64,000 nucleotides of DNA from CBDFNC01 sp965249895 (GTDB lineage: Bacteria > Pseudomonadota > Gammaproteobacteria > Enterobacterales > CBDFNC01): positions 310,001 through 374,000 of the forward strand of contig CBDFNC010000002.1 in assembly GCA_965249895.1 (NCBI GenBank). The letters run 5' to 3'. Below, piece by piece: positions 36,201 through 46,269 of the stretch. The position numbers and the translations under genes were made by a program. The notes below the pieces were generated by a model, which ran no database searches, was not told the origin of the DNA, and was given only the letters and a program-made list of their open reading frames with translations. Every line of letters begins with the position of its first letter. The stretch's first letter is position 1.

Positions 36201-36776
36201 TTAGTTGTTGAATGCGTCAATAGTAATGTCGGGATACGAGTGTTGCCAGCGATTATCCCCTTTCAGATGAAAGTCGAAAAACGTGATCAGTAATTGATTG
36301 AGTTGCTCACCCATTTGTTGGTTATCCACAGCCCCCAATAACCCAGTGAATTTCATTGGCGTCACATAGTTTACGTCGGAAAAATTCATGTGCGCGGTGC
36401 CTTGCATGGTTATCGAGCAGCCCCAAGCCGATGATGCTTTTAGCACTGCATCGGTTATCCCTGCGGAAGAGATCTTGTCTTCTCCGTAAAGGGTGTCAGT
36501 ACCGTATGCGTGGCAAAGCGGCTTGTTGAATTGCATAGGCTGGTGGCTGAAATGGTACAGGGGGCCGTCAAGGTTAAAACCCGCTTTGACTCTGGCATCC
36601 TGGAGAGCAAGTTTACCACTGATGGCGCCGCCAAAAGAATGACCAAATACACCAATTTTATTAAGATCCAGCGCACCGCTAATCTGGCTAGCTAGTGCCC
36701 GTCCTGAAGCACAGGGATAGCAAACTGGCCTGTATGTTTGTAGGAGACGAGCTTGTTCGGTGAACCTTATGTGCAA
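36201..36776 (-). pseudogene. Alpha/beta hydrolase, 5' end lost
   Basis: C-terminal two thirds of a PAF-acetylhydrolase/dienelactone-like hydrolase. The nucleophile elbow VFGHSFGG and the histidine in GTAHMNFSD are present, but the N-terminal strands and oxyanion loop are missing. The first residues of the open frame (MHIRFTEQARLLQTYRPVC) come from a dispersed repeat (about 36740-36790), not from a hydrolase. The gene seems truncated by repeat-associated rearrangement. Expression of a stable enzyme is doubtful. Confidence 0.72.
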
Positions 36777-36807
36777 AGGCTCACGCTATTCACCCATAAA
36801 AAGGAAT

Positions 36808-36828
36808 CCCCTCCGCCAAGCGGAGGGG
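36808..36828 (-). terminator. cnoX terminator
   Basis: The stem CCCCTCCG/CGGAGGGG with a 5-base loop lies right after the cnoX stop. On the minus strand it is followed by ATTCCTTTTTA, a T-rich tail, so it fits an intrinsic terminator. Confidence 0.75.
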
Positions 36829-36835
36829 GCAGAAC

Positions 36836-37687
36836 TTAATAAAGCAGGCTATACAGTTTACGTCGGTACTCGGAAGCTATTGTTTCGCCGGATAAGGTAG
36901 TGAGAATATCCAGCATGGTTTTCTTGGCATTGCCGTCTTCATGGGTCATATCTTTTAACAGCAACTGATAAAGTAACTCCAGTGACTCTGCATTACGGCC
37001 TACCTGGTGATACTGGACTGCCAGCTGGTAGCGGATATCTGTATTATCCGGTTCGCTGGTTAGTTTTTCTTCCAGAGAGCGAATTTCCGGTGTATCTGCC
37101 GCTTGCTTAGCCAGCTCCAGCTGGGCGATAAGTTCACCATAAAAGCTATCCTGATCGGCCATTAGTATGGTGCTGAGTAAACCTTCGGCCTCATCATGGC
37201 GACCCAATTCGAGATAGGCTTTAGCCAGCGCTAACTTGATATCGCCGCGTTCCGGACTGTCAGAGTGGGCCTGTTTTAATGTCACAGCGGCTTCATCAAA
37301 TTGCGCTGCTGCCAGCAGTTGATGACCTTCTTTCAGGCCCAAATCGGCAGCATCCGGCAGGTGGCGTTTAAGAATTTCACGAATTTCAGCTTCCGGCTTA
37401 AGTCCTGCGAAACCATCAACGGGTTGGCCGTTAACAAATAGAGCCACGGTAGGTAAAGACTGAACGCCAAATTGCTGGGCTATGGCTTGATCTGTATCGC
37501 AGTTAATCTTCGCCAGCAAAAACTGTCCAGTTAACTCGTTGGCTAATTTTTCCAGAGTGGGTATCAGAGTCATGGACTCTTCACTAAATTGCGCCCAGAA
37601 AGCGACCAAAACCGGGGATTCTTGCGAGCCTTCCAGAATGACTTGTTGGAAGTTTTCCAGGGTAACATCAATGATCTGCTGTTGCAT
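36836..37687 (-). CDS. cnoX: Co-chaperone/chaperedoxin CnoX (YbbN)
   Basis: Thioredoxin fold (residues 1-110) followed by TPR-like repeats, about 283 residues when started at MQQQIIDVTLENFQ; an upstream ATG at 37702 would add five residues. The thioredoxin active site CxxC is replaced by FSEE in AFWAQFSEESMTLIP, so there is no dithiol and hence no classical reductase activity. The TPR part contains AKAYLELGRHDEAEGLL. In E. coli CnoX protects unfolding proteins from oxidation under hypochlorite stress and hands them to GroEL. A terminator hairpin follows. Confidence 0.9.
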   Translation of the reverse strand: MQQQIIDVTLENFQQVILEGSQESPVLVAFWAQFSEESMTLIPTLEKLANELTGQFLLAKINCDTDQAIAQQFGVQSLPTVALFVNGQPVDGFAGLKPEAEIREILKRHLPDAADLGLKEGHQLLAAAQFDEAAVTLKQAHSDSPERGDIKLALAKAYLELGRHDEAEGLLSTILMADQDSFYGELIAQLELAKQAADTPEIRSLEEKLTSEPDNTDIRYQLAVQYHQVGRNAESLELLYQLLLKDMTHEDGNAKKTMLDILTTLSGETIASEYRRKLYSLLY

Positions 37688-37798
37688 GTAGTAAGTGTCC
37701 ACTGTTAATGCTGATATACGAGTTATACCATAAATGGGGCTGTTTTCAGATATTACAAGGTGCGCATGAGATAGGCGTAGAGACTGGTGGTTTTGTGC

Positions 37799-37866
37799 GA
37801 TTACGCCATTGGTTAATGTAGCAATGAGGATTAGGAGCCGTAGTCCGATTAACCGATGGCGTAATC
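37799..37866. repeat. Palindromic intergenic repeat
   Basis: Arms GATTACGCCATTGGTTAAT and ATTAACCGATGGCGTAATC pair at 18 of 19 positions around a centre of about 30 bases. It lies between cnoX and the VOC gene. It looks like a member of a dispersed palindromic family, but no second copy is in this window. Confidence 0.75.
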
Positions 37867-37893
37867 AGACACTGGTCGGCGGTTAAAGAAGCG

Positions 37894-38319
37894 TTATGGC
37901 TTGGATTGTTCTTTATTGCAATTAAGCATCCATTGAATGCCGAATTTATCAGTCAACTGGCCAAATTTGGCGCCCCAGAAAGTATTTTCCAGTGGCATAA
38001 TCACGTTTCCACCTTCGGACAAGCTGGCAAAGACCTGCTCCTGCTCCTGCTCTTGCTCGTCGGTAAAGTTAATACTCAGCACAACACAGTTACCCTGGAT
38101 AACATCGACCCCCGGCATACCATCGGATGCCATAAAATGTATGTCCCCGGCGCGAAATTCGGCATGCATTATGCGATGTTTTTCACTTTCAGCCACTTCA
38201 ACTGGTGATTCGCCAAAGGTTTGCGTGAAGACGGTTCCACCACCCAGGCTGTTTTGATAGAAGGTCAGGGCTTCTTTGCAGCGACCGGCCAGATTTAGAT
38301 ATGGAATGATTTGTTTCAT
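37894..38319 (-). CDS. VOC-family PhnB-like glyoxalase/dioxygenase fold protein
   Basis: About 141 residues from MKQIIPYLNLAGRCKEALTF; the start at 38319 follows AGAGGCAACAA, whereas the longer frame adds an unlikely ten residues. Features of the PhnB/YjdN type: AGRCKEALTFYQNSLGG, HAEFRAGDIHFMASDGMPG and FWGAKFGQLTDKFGIQWMLN at the C-terminus. These proteins have a vicinal-oxygen-chelate fold and unknown substrates. An unusual EQEQEQEQ run lies near residue 100. Confidence 0.85.
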   Translation of the reverse strand: MKQIIPYLNLAGRCKEALTFYQNSLGGGTVFTQTFGESPVEVAESEKHRIMHAEFRAGDIHFMASDGMPGVDVIQGNCVVLSINFTDEQEQEQEQVFASLSEGGNVIMPLENTFWGAKFGQLTDKFGIQWMLNCNKEQSKP

Positions 38320-38449
38320 TTGTTGCCTCTGTGAGTAACAGGAATTCAAATTACCCGACTACGTAACGGAGTGAATTATTAAGCTAGTCAAATGAACCGT
38401 TAATTGCAATATCGGTTTTATCAGCGCCCACCTACCTCGATACATAAAG

Positions 38450-38770
38450 AGCACGGCAATCCAGTTGTCAGGATGGCTATCTTGCAATGTGAGGCATGTG
38501 CTGAATGATCACAGGACACTGCCGAGTGTCGGATAACCTTGCACAAGGGAATGACAAAGGTAGTTTGTTCATCACTGCTAAAGCAAACACCGTCATTGCA
38601 GAAGGGACACAGCAATCCAGTGCCAGGAAGGCGATCTTACAATGTGAGGCATGTGCTGAATGATCACAGGACCGAGTGTAGGCAACCTTGTGCAAGGGAA
38701 TGACTAAAGTTGCTTGTTCATCGCCTACAGCAAAGCCACTAGATTGCCAGGCGAGCTGACAATGACAGCG
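38450..38770. repeat. Two diverged copies of the 151-bp repeat
   Basis: The stretch holds two degenerate units with the blocks GGCAATCCAGTTGTCAGGAT, CTTGCAATGTGAGGCATGTG, ATCACAGGACxGAGTG and CATTGCAGAAGGGACA, clearly related to the array at 46270-47056 and in the same orientation. Small open frames here are repeat translations, not genes. Confidence 0.85.
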
Positions 38771-38882
38771 TTCGCTGAGATAGTAGTGACTAACTTGAGG
38801 CTTTTGTAAAACGATAAGCTTGGGTTCTAAGAATATGGCGGAAGAATAAACAGTTGAGTTTCAGAGTGGGCACTAGCTATTT

Positions 38883-41129
38883 TTATTTGACCCTAAACTC
38901 CAGGCTGTCTACCCGGCCTAAATCATCGGTGACTGAGAGCCGGTTTTTTCCACGTAAGCCACTTATATCCATCTTATTGGTATGCAGTAATGTGCCGTTT
39001 AAATACCAATACAGTCGGCCCTGATAATTAGCATTTAACCTGATTGATTTGACTCGCTGGCGAGCAAGCAGGGTGTTGGGTTTCAGGCTAATGATTTTAA
39101 GGTTTATTTGTTGTTTATCGCCGCGCCATAATGCAAGGGACTCAGGCCATTGTCGTGGATCCCCAAGGGCTTGCTTGACGTTGGTGGTCAGGGTTTTTGG
39201 TGTTGTCCCATCTATGGTCCAGGCGGTTAAGCGGCGCTGGCAAACGTCTGCGCTTTGTAAACGTTCTGCCAGCCCTGAAGGCCAGCAAATGTTCCGTTTT
39301 ACCACCTGGTTTGGCGGAGAATACCGGGTGCGCCTGGTTTTGGGCAGCAAGGAGAACAAGTCAAACAAGATAGGGCCTGCACTTTTGGCGCCGTAGGTAC
39401 CGGCGACGGTGCCACCGTCAGCCCGGCCAATCCAAACCCCTATGGTGTATTTTTCAGAGGTGCCTATGGCCCAGGAGTCTCTGTATCCGTAACTGGTGCC
39501 GGTTTTCCAGGCTATTTTACGCTGTCCGTCCATATTGGGGCGAAATGGTCTGGGAATTTGGCTGAGAATATCCCGTGTGATCCAGGCGCTCTGCGGTGAT
39601 AGAAATGTCTTTGTACCTGTAGGCGCCGAACCCCATCTCAGGGATGAGATGTTAGGAGCATGGATGCAGGTTCGGCGAATATAGCGAGCGCGGTGCTCGC
39701 ACTCTCTGTTTATAGAAAGGGCATCCGCTCCTACGAGGTAGCGTACCTGCGCCCGCTCACCATTACGGGATAAGGCTGCAAAACTGGCCACCAGATCTTC
39801 CAGGCTTGTGCCTAACCCTCCCAGGGCCACGGCTAACGAGCTGGAGCGGGTTTTTATCTCCATTCCAGAGCTTTTCAAATGTTCCATGAAAAAGGCGGGA
39901 CCAAGGTGATATAACAATTGTACTGCCGGCACATTGAGGGATTTCTGTAACGCCAGGTCGGCAGCGATGGCGCCGTGAAATCCTTGATCGAAGTTGGCCG
40001 GCTGATAGCCGTCATAATTGGTAGGTATATCCAGTAACAGGCTCTTGGAGTGGATAAGCCCTTGCTCCATTGCCATAGCATAGATAAAAGGCTTTAAGGT
40101 AGATCCCGGGGAGCGGATGGCTTTAACCATATCTACCTGGCCAAAGCGGGTCGCATCGAAAAAGTCTGATGAGCCAGCGTAAGCCAGCGTCGCCATATCC
40201 TTGTTGCGAACGATAAGGGCTGCGACTGAGACGGGCGACGGGAAATCCCCTACACGGTTTTTAAGTAACCTGGCCACTGAGGTTTGTAACCCGGCGTCCA
40301 GGGTGGTGTGGAACAGCTGAGTATCCGGTGAGCCCAGGTGCAACCGGCGGGCCAGGGTAGGGGCCAGAAACGGGTTGTTAAACTGCTGAGCTGTGATGCT
40401 GTCTTTACGGGCGATAGCCACCCTTTGCTCAGACCAGATATTGAAGTCGGCCAACCGGCTGAGTAGTTTGTCGCGATAATCCTTGGCTCTTTGTGGGTAG
40501 CGGTCGGGCCGGATCCGGCTGGGTGACTGGGGGAGCACCGCCAGCAGCGCGGCTTCGGCATCAGTCAGCTGGTTGGCGCTTTTATTAAAGTAACTTCTTG
40601 AAGCGGCTTCCAGACCTTCGAGAGGTCCGCCAAACGGGGCAAAATTCAGGTAAAGAGTGAGGATCTCGTCTTTGGTTAAATACCATTCCAATTGCAGGGC
40701 GCGGAAAATCTGTTGCAGTTTACCGCCGATGGAGCGCGAATGTGGGTCCAGGATCCTGGCGACTTGCATGGTCAGGGTGGAGCCGCCCGAAACAATATGA
40801 CCTGAACTAAGCCATTGCCAGCCGGCTCGTAGCAAAGACACAGGGTTGACCCCAAAGTGAGCATAAAAATATCTGTCTTCATAACCCAGCAAGGCTTCTA
40901 TATATGCGCTGGATACTTGGTCGGGTGTTGTCGGATATCGGTATACGCCTTGTGAGTCCGCAAAATAGCGCAGGGGTCGGCCTTTGGCGTCCACCACTAA
41001 CGCCGCATACCCCTTGCCATCGAGTTGAAGGGGAAAAGACCTGTCTAAGCTGACTGCCATTACCAGCAAAATAACCAGTGCCGCCAATCCAGTCAGAACA
41101 AACCTTTTGGCCTTGCAAAAGCTAATCAA
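38883..41129 (-). CDS. pbpC: Penicillin-binding protein 1C with a repeat-derived internal insert
   Basis: 748-residue bifunctional class A PBP of the 1C type. After a signal anchor (about residues 12-30) comes the glycosyltransferase domain (EDRYFYAHFGVNP, GGSTLTMQVAR), then the transpeptidase with SPGSTLKP (near 338), SLN (near 393) and KTGTSYGY (near 545), and a C-terminal BiPBP domain. It lies downstream of the alpha-2-macroglobulin gene, its usual partner. Odd feature: between ERAQVRYLVG and TKTFLSPQSAW a stretch of about 40 residues is encoded by a copy of a dispersed intergenic repeat (39619-39734), read in frame. It sits just before the KTG region in a normally short loop. Confidence 0.92.
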   Translation of the reverse strand: MISFCKAKRFVLTGLAALVILLVMAVSLDRSFPLQLDGKGYAALVVDAKGRPLRYFADSQGVYRYPTTPDQVSSAYIEALLGYEDRYFYAHFGVNPVSLLRAGWQWLSSGHIVSGGSTLTMQVARILDPHSRSIGGKLQQIFRALQLEWYLTKDEILTLYLNFAPFGGPLEGLEAASRSYFNKSANQLTDAEAALLAVLPQSPSRIRPDRYPQRAKDYRDKLLSRLADFNIWSEQRVAIARKDSITAQQFNNPFLAPTLARRLHLGSPDTQLFHTTLDAGLQTSVARLLKNRVGDFPSPVSVAALIVRNKDMATLAYAGSSDFFDATRFGQVDMVKAIRSPGSTLKPFIYAMAMEQGLIHSKSLLLDIPTNYDGYQPANFDQGFHGAIAADLALQKSLNVPAVQLLYHLGPAFFMEHLKSSGMEIKTRSSSLAVALGGLGTSLEDLVASFAALSRNGERAQVRYLVGADALSINRECEHRARYIRRTCIHAPNISSLRWGSAPTGTKTFLSPQSAWITRDILSQIPRPFRPNMDGQRKIAWKTGTSYGYRDSWAIGTSEKYTIGVWIGRADGGTVAGTYGAKSAGPILFDLFSLLPKTRRTRYSPPNQVVKRNICWPSGLAERLQSADVCQRRLTAWTIDGTTPKTLTTNVKQALGDPRQWPESLALWRGDKQQINLKIISLKPNTLLARQRVKSIRLNANYQGRLYWYLNGTLLHTNKMDISGLRGKNRLSVTDDLGRVDSLEFRVK
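39619..39734. repeat. Dispersed GTAGG/TTCGGCGAA repeat inside pbpC
   Basis: 116 bases bounded by GTAGGCGC and GCTCCTAC, with internal CATCTCAGGGATGAGATGTT and GGTTCGGCGAA. The same order of blocks occurs at 8865-8963, 41153-41256 and 60201-60301. Here it lies within an open reading frame and is translated as GADALSINRECEHRARYIRR and following residues. Confidence 0.9.
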
Positions 41130-41152
41130 AGTCGGCAGGGCCTTGTGTTTGG

Positions 41153-41256
41153 GTAGGCGGTGAATCCATCTTCAGGGATGAGATGTTTAATGCAAGGAAA
41201 CACGTTCGGCGACCGGCTTCGCACTCTCTGCTTATAAAGAGGGCATCCACTCCTAC
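41153..41256. repeat. Dispersed GTAGG/TTCGGCGAA repeat between alpha-2M and pbpC
   Basis: Starts GTAGGCGG, has TCAGGGATGAGATGTT and ACGTTCGGCGA, ends ATCCACTCCTAC. It fills nearly the whole 151-base gap between the two minus-strand genes, so it would be transcribed with them if they are one operon. Confidence 0.85.
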
Positions 41257-41280
41257 GATTATTTCGATATTCTAGAAGAA

Positions 41281-44200
41281 TCAATTCTGAGAGTCGCTTG
41301 CTTGGTCACATAACAGCCAACACGTATTGGATTGGGCTTGCTGTTTGGCTGCTCGGCTGTCGAGGATCACCAGCTGACCCGGGTCGTCTGATATTAAGCG
41401 TTTCTCCGGTGCGTACATATCTTCGATAAACACAGGAGGAAGCTGATATTTTCCTTCAGAGACAGCGCTGACCACGTAAGCAAAGTAACGGCTGGTATTT
41501 TTATACAAACGACTGGTGGCAATATAGCGATCCTGCCGGAACTCTTCCCGTTCAATATAATACTGATCCAGCAGATCGCTCAGAGGAGTATTGTCCACTT
41601 TGACATCACTGATATTGGTGCCTTGCTCGATGGCATGGTTCTCCAGTGCCAGGCCCGGCGGCAACAGGTCGATGATCATTGCCTGATCCAGTGTCTGCTC
41701 TGGCCTGACTCTTATTACCATGATGGCGCTTTGACCCACATGCATAGGACCGGACAGCTTGCTGCCGTCCAGATTAAACAACTGCTTATCAAACTGTGTC
41801 GCGGCGACGGGGGAGGTGAACTTGGTTAAATCTTTAATAAATCCGTCTGACACATTTTGTAAGTACAGCGGGCTTTCCCCGGTATTGGTTACAGTCACAC
41901 CTTGCTCGTACAAGGAGCTGGCGATTTTTAAACTGGTATTGTTTTGATAAGCCTTGCCGTTAACGTCGGCGCTGAGCTCTGTGCTGAAATGGGAGCGAAT
42001 AAACAAACCTGCCTGTAGCAGAGCGAACTGCTCTTGAGTGCTGTAATAGCGTCGGCCCTGTTTTAAGCGATGAATGTTCAATAGTAGCTGATTGGTGACT
42101 TTAGCCAGTTCAGCTTTCTGGCCCTGGGTGCTTGCCTTGTCCAGCAGGGGTTGTAGTACTTTCAGTTCAAGGGCCGCGTCTCTTAGCGCACTGCCATAGT
42201 CCCCCAGATAACGGTCTGAACGGGTGACAGTTAACGCTGCCAGCAGGCTTTGTCCGGCACCCTTCTCGTCACCATTAAGGTATAACGCGACGGCTAGCTG
42301 CATAAGCGGCAAGGTCGCTTTACTTTGCTTAAACTCTTTTTTCAGGCGCCATAACTCGCCCAGCTTGATTTTGCCGGGTTGATACAGGCTCAGTACGTAA
42401 CCGCTATACACCCGGGCCGCAAACAATTGGTGTTGGCCGACTATATCCAGATACAATTCGTCCGCCCTGACCAGGTAATCCTGCAGCCGCTGTGTACCAC
42501 GTTTTAAGGTGTTTTCGGGAACGGGGTAACCGGCATTTTTTGCTTGATAGAGAAACTCCATCACATATGGGGTTAGCCAGATTTCCTCGCCGCCGTGCTC
42601 TGACCAAAGGGCAAAACCACCACTGCCTTTTTGCATGCCGGCGATACGTAAAATAGCGTTGTTCAACCGGCTGTCTATATCATCGACCGTGAGCTCTGCT
42701 AATCCCAGGTCGGATGCCAGCTGTTTATCTTTGGCGTACAAAAGCGGGAACGCCCTGCTGGTGGTTTGCTCCAGGCAACCATAGGGATAGTCGAATAAAC
42801 CGTTAACTATGTCCGGTAAATTAATGGGAGGTTGTGCCGCCAGGCTGAGCCAGGAAATGAGCCCTTCGCTGTTAACGTTATTCAGCGACTCGGCACTCAG
42901 AGTCATGCTTTCCCCCGCATTCAGGATATGGGAGGAGACTTCCCGCTTGCTTGGCAAGATAGGTCGAACCGGCAGCTGCCAATGCCGGTTTGCCTGGTAG
43001 CTTGGACTGTTTATTTTCACCCCCACAGTGGCGGGAATAACACCGAACTCACTGCTAAGGCCAAATTTTAAAATGCGCTTGGCCTTGTCAGCCAGAGTCA
43101 GGGTTTGGGATAAAGGCGCGTCCAGCACCGTTAAGGTCAGTGGACTGTCGGCGTACAGCTGGTAATCCACAGCCTGCTCCTGTCCGCTCATATTGGTAAG
43201 TTCAAGTACTAAATGGCTTCTGTCGTTTGGCGCCATAAATGGGGGGAATGACAGCTCAGCCACTATGGGGGCTGCGACTTTAACCAGACTTTGGATTTGA
43301 CCAAATTGGTCCTGGCTGTAAACGGTAGCAACAAGAGAGACTTCACCGTTATAGTCCGGCATTGGTAAGGTGATTTCTGCTTTGCCTTGTTTATCCAGAG
43401 CAACCGCTTCGGACATATAGGTCACGGCTTTAAGCTCTACCAGATCTCGTGCCCCGCGGCTCTCAGAAATATCCGCCATTTCCATATCTCCGCCGTAACG
43501 GATAGAGGCAAATTCGTCTGTATAACGCTGGAAAATACGTGAATACAGATCGATAAGGTCCGGGCTATAGCGGCGTTGAGCAAAAAAGAACTCGGCAGGA
43601 TCGACAGGTTTATATCGAGACAAGTTGGTGATCCCCGTATCCACCGCCGACAAGGTTACCTTGGCGGCCTGACCATTTAACCCTGTTACCTGAATGGGTA
43701 CGGTAAGCAGTTGCTCGGGTAAGGTTTTTTCAGGCGCAGTAACAGATACCTGCAAGGTACGTTGTTTCCTGTCCAGGGGAATATACTGTACCCCGACTGC
43801 ACGTTTGATCTGTTTGTTTTCCTGTCCCAATAAGGTAACCGACAGGTAAAGATCATGGCGAGACCAGTTAGGGTCCAGGGTCAGATTAATGGGGTTATTA
43901 CCTTTTTTCAGGCTTACCCGCTGCTGCGTGAGTAAGCTGTTCCCTTCCAGGGTAAGGATGGCTTCGCCGCTGAACGGGGCGTGTATTTCAGCGCCAAGGT
44001 TGTCACCTGTTTGATAGCTGGCCTTATCCAGCCAGATATTGACGCGATCCGGTTTACTGGCCACCACAGCTTGATTGGCCCAGCCCATATAAAAGTGGTA
44101 ACTGCTGGACTGTTTACCGGTCAGATCGGTGACTTTCAATTCGTATTCACCCCATTGGTCCGGGCTTAGGTTTAATTTTGTTACCTCTCCCTGGCGTAAA

Positions 44201-46128
44201 CGAAGTTTTTGCGCTGAAACAGGGTAACTGTTTCTTTCATTGCGGGATTGCCAGCGGCCACCTTCACGTACCCAGTAATATCGGTTTTCGTGATAAATCA
44301 GTTGAGCCATCATCTCACCAGCGATTTGCTCGCCGTTTTTGTTCACATTGATCAGCTCAAATTCCGCCACCTGATTACTGGCCAGGCGGTTATCGGCAAA
44401 CAGTGGCCGGATCCCGGGTTGGGTGGTGAAAGGCCAGAGTGTTACCTGCTGATCTCGGTTTATGGCGCGACCGGCGTTTTCCAGCAAGCTTACCTTAATA
44501 TCTACTTTTACCGGGCCCGAATAGGGAACGTCACGAGCGGCCAGGCGAACAATACCCTTGCCTTGTTCATCTAACTCCAAACCATCCGTTTCTACCAAAG
44601 GTGTTGCTATCTCTTCGCCTTCACCGAAATAGAATGATTTAAATTCCTTGAGAGGGTGGTGCAGGTAACTGTAGTGGGCCTTCACTTCCACTCTATTTTT
44701 TGTCGCTGGAGCGCCATACAGATAAGCGCCAGTAATCGGGATTTCGATATTCTGGTTGTCAGGGATGGCGGCAGCGAAGTCACCAAAGGTGAGTTTCATC
44801 CGCTCAGGCAAAAACTCCTGCACGTTAAAATAGAGCTTGTTAATGGGCTGCTTGGCACTGGGATCAGTGCGTACTTCCAAACTCCAACGACCCAGCGGAG
44901 CATCGGCAGGAATAGTAAAGGAGGTCTGATAGTCCGCCAGCTCACCAGGGGTTAAGCGGCGGCGAACCAACTCTCTGGCATCGGGACGCAGCAGGGAAAC
45001 GGTAATAGGCTGCTTAGCCGCCTGTTGGCCATCATGCTCGCGTAACAGGATGTTAAAAGGCAGGGATTCACCGGGGCGGATCAAGTCCCGGTTACTGTAG
45101 ATAAAGGCTTCAAGACTCTGATAGCGGGCGCCGGCGATATTAAATTCCGTCAGGTCCAGGGCTACTTCATTAAACGGAATGATCACCTTATCGTTGGCCG
45201 TTTCCACAATCAGCAGAGCATCTCGCTCGGGGTGGAAATCAAACTGGATAAGACCGTTGTTGTTCAGCTGGCCTTGCAGCTTTTCAATTTTATATCCTTT
45301 ATTATTTTTTACTTTATAGATCAGGGTGTAATTACCCAGAGTGACGGCTTTTCCCGTATCCAGCTGAGAAACAAACACGGCGGCTGATGCCGGATAAAGC
45401 CGGGCGTGCAGCCCTAAGTTGGTACGAATAAAAGGAGCGATGGCAAATTCGCCATCAAAGGAGCCCGCGTGTTTGGCGACGGCAACATAAAGCCCCTTTT
45501 CGGAAGAGTCCGGCAGCGGGATCTGGATTTTCTTCTTCTGATTCGGCTGGCTGTGAGCCTGGTAACGGAAGGTTTCTATACTGTCGAAGCTGGCATTGGC
45601 GTAGTTGAGATCCCAGCTGGAAATACTGTTACTCCAGTAAACCTGACGCAGGAATTCGTATTCATCGGTGACCTTAAGAAACTCCACGTTAAATTCACTG
45701 GTATTGACAACTTCCATAGGCAGGGAGTCGTTGGTGGTAACAGAAACCAGCGGCCCCTTGCCGATAAAGCGTACGCTGGGCACCAGGTGAGGTAAAAATA
45801 TGTCCAGTGACACCTCGCCGTCCCACATACCCTTATTGCGCCAGGAGTCGTTTACCTGCACCTGATAGTGGGTATCTGGCTCCAGTTGGGTAAAAAAAGC
45901 CGTGTTCGAATCCTTCCCTTTGATCCACTTGCCGGGGATCTGCGTCAGCTGTTTTTCAGCCAATTGAGCCACTTTTAGCTGAGTAAGGGGCAAGACGACG
46001 GGCTGATCAAAAATAGCACCGATAACGGGAGTACCTTCTGACTCCATCACTCCAACATGTAATAATTTGGCAAAAACGAGGGGAGAAAAAGCAAGCAAAA
46101 AGGCGAGGGTAACAAGGTGCTTCAACAT
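41281..46128 (-). CDS. Bacterial alpha-2-macroglobulin
   Basis: 1615-residue YfhM-type alpha-2-macroglobulin (E. coli about 1650), exported by a signal peptide ending near residue 20 (FSPLVFA). No lipobox cysteine follows, so unlike the E. coli protein it seems soluble in the periplasm. MG-type beta domains fill the first two thirds. The thioester motif is intact in YGCLEQTTSRAFPLL (near residue 1117), followed by the alpha-helical thioester domain (SGGFALWSEHGGEEIWLTPY). It traps proteases that breach the outer membrane, while PbpC (next gene) repairs the wall; this pairing is well known. Confidence 0.94.
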   Translation of the reverse strand: MLKHLVTLAFLLAFSPLVFAKLLHVGVMESEGTPVIGAIFDQPVVLPLTQLKVAQLAEKQLTQIPGKWIKGKDSNTAFFTQLEPDTHYQVQVNDSWRNKGMWDGEVSLDIFLPHLVPSVRFIGKGPLVSVTTNDSLPMEVVNTSEFNVEFLKVTDEYEFLRQVYWSNSISSWDLNYANASFDSIETFRYQAHSQPNQKKKIQIPLPDSSEKGLYVAVAKHAGSFDGEFAIAPFIRTNLGLHARLYPASAAVFVSQLDTGKAVTLGNYTLIYKVKNNKGYKIEKLQGQLNNNGLIQFDFHPERDALLIVETANDKVIIPFNEVALDLTEFNIAGARYQSLEAFIYSNRDLIRPGESLPFNILLREHDGQQAAKQPITVSLLRPDARELVRRRLTPGELADYQTSFTIPADAPLGRWSLEVRTDPSAKQPINKLYFNVQEFLPERMKLTFGDFAAAIPDNQNIEIPITGAYLYGAPATKNRVEVKAHYSYLHHPLKEFKSFYFGEGEEIATPLVETDGLELDEQGKGIVRLAARDVPYSGPVKVDIKVSLLENAGRAINRDQQVTLWPFTTQPGIRPLFADNRLASNQVAEFELINVNKNGEQIAGEMMAQLIYHENRYYWVREGGRWQSRNERNSYPVSAQKLRLRQGEVTKLNLSPDQWGEYELKVTDLTGKQSSSYHFYMGWANQAVVASKPDRVNIWLDKASYQTGDNLGAEIHAPFSGEAILTLEGNSLLTQQRVSLKKGNNPINLTLDPNWSRHDLYLSVTLLGQENKQIKRAVGVQYIPLDRKQRTLQVSVTAPEKTLPEQLLTVPIQVTGLNGQAAKVTLSAVDTGITNLSRYKPVDPAEFFFAQRRYSPDLIDLYSRIFQRYTDEFASIRYGGDMEMADISESRGARDLVELKAVTYMSEAVALDKQGKAEITLPMPDYNGEVSLVATVYSQDQFGQIQSLVKVAAPIVAELSFPPFMAPNDRSHLVLELTNMSGQEQAVDYQLYADSPLTLTVLDAPLSQTLTLADKAKRILKFGLSSEFGVIPATVGVKINSPSYQANRHWQLPVRPILPSKREVSSHILNAGESMTLSAESLNNVNSEGLISWLSLAAQPPINLPDIVNGLFDYPYGCLEQTTSRAFPLLYAKDKQLASDLGLAELTVDDIDSRLNNAILRIAGMQKGSGGFALWSEHGGEEIWLTPYVMEFLYQAKNAGYPVPENTLKRGTQRLQDYLVRADELYLDIVGQHQLFAARVYSGYVLSLYQPGKIKLGELWRLKKEFKQSKATLPLMQLAVALYLNGDEKGAGQSLLAALTVTRSDRYLGDYGSALRDAALELKVLQPLLDKASTQGQKAELAKVTNQLLLNIHRLKQGRRYYSTQEQFALLQAGLFIRSHFSTELSADVNGKAYQNNTSLKIASSLYEQGVTVTNTGESPLYLQNVSDGFIKDLTKFTSPVAATQFDKQLFNLDGSKLSGPMHVGQSAIMVIRVRPEQTLDQAMIIDLLPPGLALENHAIEQGTNISDVKVDNTPLSDLLDQYYIEREEFRQDRYIATSRLYKNTSRYFAYVVSAVSEGKYQLPPVFIEDMYAPEKRLISDDPGQLVILDSRAAKQQAQSNTCWLLCDQASDSQN

Positions 46129-46269
46129 AAATCGGCTCCGGAGCGATGAGTTTGTTAATGGTAATGCCTAAATAGCTTTAATGAAAACAATGAAATGGAT
46201 AAAAAGGGTTAGTCATTCGTATGACTGAGCAATTAATGTGCGAATTGTGAATTTGATATGTCTCGGTTG

